A DNA stretch of 64,000 nt from Celerinatantimonas diazotrophica. Lineage in GTDB: Bacteria; Pseudomonadota; Gammaproteobacteria; Enterobacterales; Celerinatantimonadaceae. The translations under genes and the position numbers were made by a program. Shown piece by piece: positions 39,397 to 46,015 of the stretch. Where the stretch lies: the NCBI RefSeq assembly GCF_004339545.1, contig NZ_SMGD01000011.1:248001-312000 (forward strand), written 5' to 3'. The notes beneath the pieces were generated by a model. It saw only the letters and a program-made list of their open reading frames with translations. It had not been told where the DNA came from and searched no databases. Each line of letters begins with the position of its first letter. Positions within the stretch are counted from its first letter, which is position 1.

Positions 39397-39541
39397 GGAC
39401 TGTTGACCTTTTGTGATTAGTTTTGCAGAAATCTGAGAGGGATTTAGGCAAGGCAAACGTTGTGCCGTGTAGTTATTCTCCACAAAGAACATTTAACGCT
39501 GGATAAATTCCTCTCAGATACTGCCCTTGGGGTTCATTTAT
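39397..39541. mobile_element. MITE, copy 3, right end truncated
   Basis: The left terminus GGACTGTTGACCTTTTG and the next ~125 bp match copy 1 with few differences (two seen around 39470-39491). It is preceded by TTAG, which fits the YTAR target. The sequence leaves the family after GGGGTTCATTTA, so the right terminal repeat is lost, and the nitronate monooxygenase stop codon is 6 bp further on. Confidence 0.85.
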
Positions 39542-39546
39542 ATTTT

Positions 39547-40590
39547 TTAACATTTTCCAGCCAACTGACGGGTCAGCTCTTTGGCTGAAATTTCTTGGCA
39601 CCCTTGGGTATTTTGACCACACCATAGCGAAGAAAAGTCATCAATGCCCTGCTTTTCAGCCCCTTGACGTAATTGTGCCATTTCAATTGACGCATACGGA
39701 TACTCAGGTACAAATTCAGACATATAACCAAGCTCATCCATCACCCGATTCACAATACCCCGAGCAGGTTTGCCTGAAAAAATATTCGTTACTGCTGTGT
39801 GTAACGATTTTTCACTTTTTAATGCCTGTCGATGTATTGGGGAAGTTTGAGCTTCGCTGCATAATAAATAAGCGGTTCCAATTTGCACCGCGGTTGCCCC
39901 CAATTGCATACAAGCTTTCACTGTATTGTTATCACTAATGCCACCTGCCGCTATAACTGGAATATTGACTCGTTTTACCACCTGAGAAACAAGCGAAATT
40001 AATCCCATTTGTGTCGAGAGGTTACTCGATAAAAACATGCCGCGATGTCCCCCCGCTTCAAGCCCTTGAGCAATAATGCCATGCACGCCTCGCGACTCTA
40101 ACCAAATGGCTTCTTCCACGGTGGTTGCCGATGAGATGACCGTCGTTCCCCACCCCATCACCCGCTGCAATAAATCTTTGTCGGGTAGACCAAAATGAAA
40201 ACTAATAAATTCTGGAGCAAACGGTTCAATAGCATCCGCTATATCATGACTAAACGGGACTCGGCTCGCTCCCCCCGTGGCAACATCCATATCAAGGCCT
40301 AACTCAGTAAAGTAGGGTTTCAGTTTACTGCGCCAGATTTTTTGACGTTTTGCATCGTAAGGACGCAATTCATGACAGAAAAAATTAAGGTTAAATGGCT
40401 GACGAGTCGACGCCTTTATTAAAGCAATCTCGCTCACAATTTTGTCAGTACTCAACATCCCACAAGGTAACGACCCCAATCCACCCGCTTGACTCACCGC
40501 AATGGCCAAAGAACTCCCCTGGACGCCTGCCATCGGGGCTTGAATAATCGGTAAATCGGTCCCTAATAGATCTTTATAGTTTATGTTCAT
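39547..40590 (-). CDS. Nitronate monooxygenase-family flavoprotein
   Basis: A 347-residue FMN enzyme of the 2-nitropropane dioxygenase/nitronate monooxygenase family. These oxidise alkyl nitronates such as propionate-3-nitronate. TIM-barrel features are PIIQAPMAGVQGSSLAIAVSQAGGLGSL at the N-terminus, EAGGHRG and the phosphate-binding AAGGISD...ACMQLGATAVQIGTAYL. The last residues run up to a truncated mobile element, but the length is normal. Physiological substrate unknown. Confidence 0.9.
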   Translation of the reverse strand: MNINYKDLLGTDLPIIQAPMAGVQGSSLAIAVSQAGGLGSLPCGMLSTDKIVSEIALIKASTRQPFNLNFFCHELRPYDAKRQKIWRSKLKPYFTELGLDMDVATGGASRVPFSHDIADAIEPFAPEFISFHFGLPDKDLLQRVMGWGTTVISSATTVEEAIWLESRGVHGIIAQGLEAGGHRGMFLSSNLSTQMGLISLVSQVVKRVNIPVIAAGGISDNNTVKACMQLGATAVQIGTAYLLCSEAQTSPIHRQALKSEKSLHTAVTNIFSGKPARGIVNRVMDELGYMSEFVPEYPYASIEMAQLRQGAEKQGIDDFSSLWCGQNTQGCQEISAKELTRQLAGKC

Positions 40591-40941
40591 TTGTTGAGCT
40601 CCCTACCTTTAGCATTGGCATTCACATTTTTATTGTGCGCGCACCATCCCCTTTGAATTAATATGGCAGTTATAACTCGATAAAAAATAAAATAATGCGT
40701 AAATAGCTACAAAATGTGCTCAAACTTCAAGCTCCATTAAAGACCCTATCGGCTGTTCATCCAGTGCATCACATAGCATCAGTGCGATTAAAAAACTGAG
40801 TTGGTGTTAGATAATGCCCTCTCATCATTTTATTCTTTCGAACTAATAGGAGAGGAACATTTTTAAGAAGGAAGCTTCACTTGCCTGCGGTGACCTGAGT
40901 TTGTGTGGTTGACGATTGTTATTATGGCCACGCGCAATGAA
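40591..40941. other. Intergenic region
   Basis: 350 bp upstream of the nitronate monooxygenase and after the convergent-facing GNAT gene. I see no gene, terminator or repeat. Confidence 0.5.
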
Positions 40942-41418
40942 TCAAGAGGCAATGGATGAGCGCCATAGCATGATTGTCGTTACAACGTTACCATGTTGAG
41001 CTTGATGTAGCGCTTTAAAGTCGTGCTTTAGATAAAAATTCACATTAAAGCGTTCACATTGTAGATACAAATCCTGAATACCTAACCCAACCGCCAAACC
41101 TTTTGCTTTCTCTAGCAGTTGGCTTGCAACCCCCTGCCCGCGATGAGCGGCATTAGTATATACCCCGCCAATCCAATGTTCATATTCAGGGTAATGATTA
41201 TTTTCACGTAACTTCAACTCTAAGACGCCCACTAATTCATGATCTATATGGGCGACTAACACCATCGGTAATCGGTCGCGGTTATGTGTTTTCTCAAGCA
41301 CTTTTTCAAGAACCAGACTTTCAGTCATATTTGGGGCATGATGTGACCACTCATTAAAATACCATTTGGCTATTTTGGGTGCCTCATCTGGATGATCGGC
41401 TAGTAATGAAATTTCCAT
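40942..41418 (-). CDS. GNAT-family N-acetyltransferase
   Basis: A 158-residue acetyltransferase with motif A around IGGVYTNAAHRGQGVASQLLEKA (about residues 84-106) containing the R/Q-x-x-G-x-G/A acetyl-CoA loop (RGQGVA), and a C-terminal FYLKHDF motif B. It lies alone between regulatory genes; substrate unknown. Confidence 0.9.
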   Translation of the reverse strand: MEISLLADHPDEAPKIAKWYFNEWSHHAPNMTESLVLEKVLEKTHNRDRLPMVLVAHIDHELVGVLELKLRENNHYPEYEHWIGGVYTNAAHRGQGVASQLLEKAKGLAVGLGIQDLYLQCERFNVNFYLKHDFKALHQAQHGNVVTTIMLWRSSIAS

Positions 41419-41586
41419 AATTCCCCTTATAACGACACAGTTAGACTACCGCGGATGATTCAATAGTTTCTTACACAATACTGAAAATTCCAGCCGATAC
41501 CCTTTTGGTTGAAATTTACCGAATGTTGATTCATAAATCCATGAAAGAAGTGGACAGAGAAATGATCGGCCCATTGTTTTAGCGCT

Positions 41587-42489
41587 TTAGTTCCGCGCAA
41601 AATGCTCAATGATAAATTCAATGAATAGGCGCACCCGCATTGGTAGGTGGTCACGATCACGGTATAGCATAGACAGTGTACGGGCTTGGCTACGCCAATC
41701 GGGGAGCACATGTTGAATCTCGCCTTGCGCTACCATGGGCAACGCAAAGTAATCAGGAATATAGCCAATACCTAGCCCAGTTTTAACCCCATGAGTCAGC
41801 ATCAAAATTTCATCAACTTCTAATCGAGCATCTTGATGCGGATAATATTCGCATGCCTGCCCGCTCTCTTTATGCACCAACCGCCACGGGAGCATCGGTC
41901 GGCAAATGATGGTGTCATGGCCGCGTAGATCTTCTGGCGTAGCAATATCAGCGACCTCAGCATCAGGATGAGCACACAACATAAAGTAAATATCCTTTAA
42001 CGGCCGGACGACCCAGTTTTCAACCATGGGATTGCCCACCCGAAAGGCCACATCAATCCCTTCGGCTTCAATATCAATCAGTGAATTGGAGAAATGAAGA
42101 TCCAATTGAATCTCGGGGTATTGCTGCAAAAACTCATAAAACAGATTTCTCAAAAAATATAACCCCGCATTGATTGGCGCACAAATACGAATCTTGCCCT
42201 GCGGCTGATAGCGGTCTCGATGTAGCGCTTCATCAATATCATGGAGCTCATCAAACAGGGGGCTAGAACGCTGGAAATATTGTTCACCAATACGAGTCAG
42301 GACCACCCGGTGAGCATCGCGGTTGAGCAACCGAAGTCCTATATCGGATTCTAACTGACGGATACGTCGGCTCAATGTTGAAAGTGGCATGTCTAACGAT
42401 TGCGCAGCCTCTTTAAAACTGCTGCAGCGAGCAACCCAACAAAAACAGCGGAGGTCATCTAAGGAATAATTAGATTTCATTTTTGGCAT
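41587..42489 (-). CDS. LysR-family regulator, divergent from an EamA exporter
   Basis: A 300-residue LysR protein of the CrgA/YafC-like group: the N-terminal winged helix has SLDDLRCFCWVARCSSFKEAAQSLDMPLSTLSRRIRQLE. The effector domain follows. It is divergent from an EamA-family transporter (42574) across about 85 bp and probably controls it. Confidence 0.92.
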   Translation of the reverse strand: MPKMKSNYSLDDLRCFCWVARCSSFKEAAQSLDMPLSTLSRRIRQLESDIGLRLLNRDAHRVVLTRIGEQYFQRSSPLFDELHDIDEALHRDRYQPQGKIRICAPINAGLYFLRNLFYEFLQQYPEIQLDLHFSNSLIDIEAEGIDVAFRVGNPMVENWVVRPLKDIYFMLCAHPDAEVADIATPEDLRGHDTIICRPMLPWRLVHKESGQACEYYPHQDARLEVDEILMLTHGVKTGLGIGYIPDYFALPMVAQGEIQHVLPDWRSQARTLSMLYRDRDHLPMRVRLFIEFIIEHFARN

Positions 42490-42573
42490 TTAACTTCTTA
42501 TTTTTGTCTATTTATACAAATATTGGAATCAATATACTAGCGAATACCTGCTGACAAGTCACACGGAGTGATA

Positions 42574-43503
42574 ATGAAATCAAATCCAACCCTGAAAGCG
42601 ATCCCACTACTGATCCTCTGTACCTTCTTTTGGGGCAGTTGTTTTCCTATTGGGAAGCAAGTGTTAGGCGAAGTACATGCACTAACCTTGGTCTTTTGGC
42701 GCTTTATCATAGCCGCCATCTGTCTGGGGCTATACCTTAAGCTCGCACGAATGCCCAAGCTCAACTTGAGCAAACGTCAGTGGCTGTGGGTGATTGCAGT
42801 GAGTGTCGTGGGTGTAGGCGGGTTTAACCTCTGTCTATTTACCGGACTGACCCACACCCAAGCCACTAATGGCGCGCTTATCATGGCGTTGAGTCCCATG
42901 ATAACCTCGTTAATCACCTGCATTGCCTCGCGCAAATCTCCTTCATTAATGCAAAGCTTCAGTCTACTCGTGAGTCTAACTGGCGTGCTGATAGTGATCA
43001 CCAATGGTCATCTCAACACCTTACTGTCCATGCAGATTAATCGCGGGGATGAGCTTATCTTCTGTGGCATGCTCGCTTGGAGCCTCTATACCTATTTCAG
43101 CCAAGGAATTGGCCGCTGGATGCCGATGATCCCTTATACATTTGTCGGCATGGTCAGTGCTGCTTCAGTCATTGGTGCAGTGTGCCTAGCCTCTCCAGAA
43201 GTGAAACCGTTCACTGAATTGTTCCATAGCACCATGTTCGGGATCTCCGAAGTGGTCTATATCGGTGTCTTTGGGACAGTAGCCGGTTATTTATTATGGC
43301 TCAACGGAGTCCGTCATCTGGGCCCTGCCAATGCCGCACTATTTTTCAACTTTGTTCCCATCTTCTCGGTATTGACCTCATTTATGCTGGGTCAAATAGT
43401 GACATGGCTACAACTATTAGGAATTATAGTGGTTATTACAGGCTTGCTATTACCGCATATTCTTCGCTTGAAACAAGCTCCTGTCGTATCTTCTCAACCC
43501 TGA
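42574..43503 (+). CDS. EamA/DMT-family transporter
   Basis: A 309-residue protein with ten predicted helices in two EamA repeats (FFWGSCFPIGKQVLGE at the N-terminus; GMLAWSLYTYFSQGIGRW at the start of the second half). The ATG at 42574 is preferred, as GGAG is 5 nt upstream and overlaps the alternative GTG 42568. Such proteins export amino acids or other metabolites; the adjacent LysR gene suggests substrate-inducible expression. Confidence 0.92.
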   Translation: MKSNPTLKAIPLLILCTFFWGSCFPIGKQVLGEVHALTLVFWRFIIAAICLGLYLKLARMPKLNLSKRQWLWVIAVSVVGVGGFNLCLFTGLTHTQATNGALIMALSPMITSLITCIASRKSPSLMQSFSLLVSLTGVLIVITNGHLNTLLSMQINRGDELIFCGMLAWSLYTYFSQGIGRWMPMIPYTFVGMVSAASVIGAVCLASPEVKPFTELFHSTMFGISEVVYIGVFGTVAGYLLWLNGVRHLGPANAALFFNFVPIFSVLTSFMLGQIVTWLQLLGIIVVITGLLLPHILRLKQAPVVSSQP

Positions 43504-43606
43504 GCCATTGGGCAATCAATAAGTTGCTGATCATCCTCGATAGCATACTGTGCTATCGAGGTATGATATTAACTTCTTACTCGTATATTCACTGCTGTCT
43601 ATCACC

Positions 43607-44479
43607 TTACGCGCCAAGATACTGCAATAATTGCTGCTTGAGTTCTTCATATAACTGCGCTTGCACTTCATCAAGCTGGTATTGCTTTCTATCTAGACAC
43701 AATTTAAGCGTCCCTAATAGCGGTAAACCACTCAATTTGGTAATGCTCTCAGGATGGCTAAACGAGGATCGCACAGTGACGCCTAATCCAGCTTCGACGG
43801 CACGCCATAAATTGCTTAAGCTGCGGCCCACAAAGTTAATCTTCCAGGGAATGCCCTGGTGATCCAACGCGGCTATTGCTTGTTTACGAAGCAAGCATGA
43901 ACCGTCCAGCATCACTAATGGCAACGGCTTTGCCGTCAGTACGGATTCTCGAAGATGCGGGTTAGCGGGACCATACCAGTGCATGGGCAACTCTGCTAAA
44001 AACTCGCTATAAGGGGCACTTTTCTCACCAGCCCAGCCCAACGAGAAGTCCAACTCAGCCGATGTGATACCATCAAGCAACTCTTGGTGACGCCCGACAA
44101 TGGACTGCAACTGGACTTGTGGATGGCTCCGAGAAAAGACGCCCAATAACTGGGGCAAGAGCACATCGCTAAAGTCTTCTTGTAAACCAAAGGTGACTTT
44201 GCCAGCGAGCTGATTACCCTGCAATCGGTTCATCAATTCGTCATTGATTTGCAGCATACGCCGGGCATATCCGAGCACTACTTCACCCGCTTCGGTCGGT
44301 TCAAGATGCCGCCCAACCTTCATGGCTAACGACGTATGGCAGTGCTGCTCAAGTTTTTTCAACTGCGCACTAGCGGCAGAAGCTGAGCGATTCAGACGCT
44401 CGGCAGCAAGCGCAAAACTGCCCAATTCCATCCCCAAGACAAAACACCGCAGAGCATCTAAATCAAAACTACGCATCAA
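43607..44479 (-). CDS. LysR-family regulator
   Basis: A 290-residue LysR protein. The winged helix has LDALRCFVLGMELGSFALAAERLNRSASAASAQLKKLEQ. It is divergent from a three-gene operon (44586-45827), separated by about 106 bp, and likely regulates it. Confidence 0.92.
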   Translation of the reverse strand: MMRSFDLDALRCFVLGMELGSFALAAERLNRSASAASAQLKKLEQHCHTSLAMKVGRHLEPTEAGEVVLGYARRMLQINDELMNRLQGNQLAGKVTFGLQEDFSDVLLPQLLGVFSRSHPQVQLQSIVGRHQELLDGITSAELDFSLGWAGEKSAPYSEFLAELPMHWYGPANPHLRESVLTAKPLPLVMLDGSCLLRKQAIAALDHQGIPWKINFVGRSLSNLWRAVEAGLGVTVRSSFSHPESITKLSGLPLLGTLKLCLDRKQYQLDEVQAQLYEELKQQLLQYLGA

Positions 44480-44585
44480 TAGATCATCCTGAAAATCAAA
44501 ACAGTTAATACAAATAGTTTTGATTTTTTAAACATAAATTACAACTTATTATTTTCTTAACCATTCAATCAGACGAGGAAAAACA

Positions 44586-44912
44586 ATGACCCACCAAGAA
44601 ACACAATTCATGGCGATGATTGCTCGGCTCGCCCCTGAATTCCATCAGCTCACGACTGAAGTGCTATTTGGACAAGTTTGGCCGGATGACACATTAAGCC
44701 CAAGAGACCGCAGTTTGATCACAGTGGCGGCTCTGGTGGTCTTGAACCGGATGGAACAATTACCTGGCCACCTAAAGCGTGCGTTAGACCATGGCTTAAG
44801 TCGCAAAGAGCTGAGCGCGGCCATCACCCACTTAGCCTTTTATGGGGGCTGGCCGGTCGCTGCCTCGGCACTTGAACGCCTCGATGCCAGCCAATCTCAA
44901 TACAATTCATAG
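44586..44912 (+). CDS. Carboxymuconolactone decarboxylase-family protein
   Basis: A 108-residue CMD-fold protein with the typical SPRDRSLITVAALVVLNRMEQLPGHLKRALDHGLSRKEL and ITHLAFYGGWPVA. It lacks the CxxC of AhpD, so a peroxidase-reductant role is unlikely. First gene of an operon with a tautomerase and a DUF4865 protein, facing a LysR regulator. Confidence 0.9.
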   Translation: MTHQETQFMAMIARLAPEFHQLTTEVLFGQVWPDDTLSPRDRSLITVAALVVLNRMEQLPGHLKRALDHGLSRKELSAAITHLAFYGGWPVAASALERLDASQSQYNS

Positions 44913-44925
44913 GAGTATAAATCAA

Positions 44926-45315
44926 ATGCCTTTAACACGAATCACACTCACCCCAGCTTTATTTGAAATAGGCCATCAGGAAATTTCGACCATTTTACAG
45001 CAGTGTTTAGAGACGCATTTTGATGTCCCCAGTGGCGATTGCTTTCAGATCTTTGATGTGCAAGCCCCTCAGCACATTGTGTTTGATGGCTATTACCCCA
45101 ACTTACGCCAAAAACGCAATGAATCAGGGATTTTTTTGCACATTTTTGCCGGCAAGCCACGTAGTCAGGCGCAAAAACGCGCTTTATATCAGGCATTGAA
45201 TAAACGCCTAACGCAGACTCTGCCCTTGGATGAACAAGACATTATGGTCATCATTCAATTCAATCAGAGCGAAGACTGGTCTTTTGCTTGCGGGATTCCC
45301 GCCACCGATTTATAG
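44926..45315 (+). CDS. Tautomerase-superfamily protein
   Basis: A 129-residue protein starting MPLTRITL; after Met removal the N-terminal Pro would be the catalytic base of the 4-oxalocrotonate tautomerase superfamily. The ATG at 44926 with TAGGAGT 11 nt upstream gives that start; longer in-frame starts would bury the proline. The C-terminal part (QALNKRLTQTLPLDEQDIMVIIQFNQSEDWSF) fits the double-length tautomerases seen beside DUF4865 genes. Confidence 0.88.
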   Translation: MPLTRITLTPALFEIGHQEISTILQQCLETHFDVPSGDCFQIFDVQAPQHIVFDGYYPNLRQKRNESGIFLHIFAGKPRSQAQKRALYQALNKRLTQTLPLDEQDIMVIIQFNQSEDWSFACGIPATDL

Positions 45316-45326
45316 GAAAAATGATT

Positions 45327-45827
45327 ATGATCGCAATGCAATACACGTTCGTACTCCCCGCAGATTACGACATGACACTCATAGAGCAGCGGATCACAGA
45401 GAAAGGCCATTTATTAAATGGTTGGCCGGGATTAGTCTTCAAGGCTTACTTATATGCGCGCAAGGATGCGACGAACTACCACAGTCCGGTAAATTGTTAC
45501 GCCCCCTTGTATGTGTGGCAAGATCATCATGCCATGATGGCCTTTCTCAACAGTGCTGGATTTAAAGCATTGTGCGAGCATTTTGGCCGTCCCCAAGTCA
45601 AAACATGGTTTATTGATGAACCCCCGACGCCCCCCACCGATCAACACCATTTCGCAGCCATTACTCATGATGCAAGTCAGCCAGCGGATATCCATGGCAT
45701 CGATTACCATACTTGGCAACCACTTCATGTGACATGGATTAGCGACGCTTACCTGCATGCCAGCCCAACACAACCGCTTTATGCGCTGGGGTATATTGCC
45801 CGAGGCCACATCAACGGTAACGCGTAG
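45327..45827 (+). CDS. DUF4865 family protein
   Basis: A 166-residue protein of unknown function with the DUF4865 start pattern IAMQYTFVLPADYDMTLIEQRI. The ATG at 45327 has AGGAAAA about 7 nt upstream; 45321 and 45336 are alternatives. It forms an operon with the CMD and tautomerase genes. Its stop is only 3 bp before the -35 of the ileS promoter. Confidence 0.85.
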   Translation: MIAMQYTFVLPADYDMTLIEQRITEKGHLLNGWPGLVFKAYLYARKDATNYHSPVNCYAPLYVWQDHHAMMAFLNSAGFKALCEHFGRPQVKTWFIDEPPTPPTDQHHFAAITHDASQPADIHGIDYHTWQPLHVTWISDAYLHASPTQPLYALGYIARGHINGNA

Positions 45828-45830
45828 TTA

Positions 45831-45858
45831 TTGACATACAGATTAAATCATGTAAATT
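45831..45858 (+). promoter_or_regulatory. Predicted promoter of the ileS leader
   Basis: A perfect TTGACA (45831-45836) is followed after 16 bp by TAAATT (45853-45858). Transcription would begin near 45864-45866, almost at the first ATG of the leader frame. If so, the leader mRNA would have a very short or no 5' untranslated region; an unrecognised promoter inside the previous gene is the alternative. Confidence 0.55.
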
Positions 45859-45871
45859 TCGGGGTATGAAT

Positions 45872-45928
45872 ATGCAAACTTTTATCCAACGAATTATTAG
45901 CATCATTTCTTACGAAATGGTGGGATAG
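45872..45928 (+). CDS. Isoleucine-rich leader peptide of ileS (18 aa)
   Basis: The predicted peptide MQTFIQRIISIISYEMVG has five Ile in 18 residues, in two adjacent pairs (codons 45893-45898 and 45902-45907) plus ATC 45884. GGGG (45861-45864) is 7 nt before the ATG; an in-frame ATG at 45866 would add two residues. It is followed by a terminator and then an isoleucyl-tRNA synthetase gene. This is the classical layout of ribosome-mediated attenuation, as in ilv and pheST leaders of enterics. Stalling at Ile codons would free 45919-45924 to pair with 45956-45961 and block the terminator. Confidence 0.75.
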   Translation: MQTFIQRIISIISYEMVG

Positions 45929-45952
45929 TTTGCGCATCTAATAACTCATTCG

Positions 45953-45978
45953 AAACCCGCCTAAGAGGCGGGTTTTTT
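45953..45978 (+). terminator. Attenuator terminator upstream of ileS
   Basis: AAACCCGCC (45953-45961) and GGCGGGTTT (45967-45975) form a perfect 9-bp stem with a TAAGA loop, followed by three further T. It ends 37 bp before the ileS ATG and after the leader stop, so transcription that terminates here gives an RNA of about 115 nt. Confidence 0.9.
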
Positions 45979-46011
45979 ATAACTTCACCTCTTAGGAAAT
46001 ACCATAGAGGT
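45960..46011 (+). promoter_or_regulatory. Alternative pairings controlling the ileS ribosome site
   Basis: CCTAAGAGG (45960-45968, terminator loop and flanks) is the exact reverse complement of CCTCTTAGG (45988-45996). The same segment ACCTCT (45987-45992) can instead pair with AGAGGT (46006-46011), which is the ileS ribosome-binding site. The two pairings exclude each other, and the first also excludes the terminator stem. Function is inferred. Confidence 0.5.
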
Positions 46012-46015
46012 CAGT

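Noticed and set aside
41460-41711. 83-codon minus frame overlapping the LysR gene end
   Set aside because: Mostly a shadow of the LysR gene in another phase; only its last ~40 codons lie outside and show no family.
45860-46015. T-box riboswitch upstream of ileS
   Set aside because: No T-box sequence or specifier stem is visible; the leader frame with Ile codons explains the region better.
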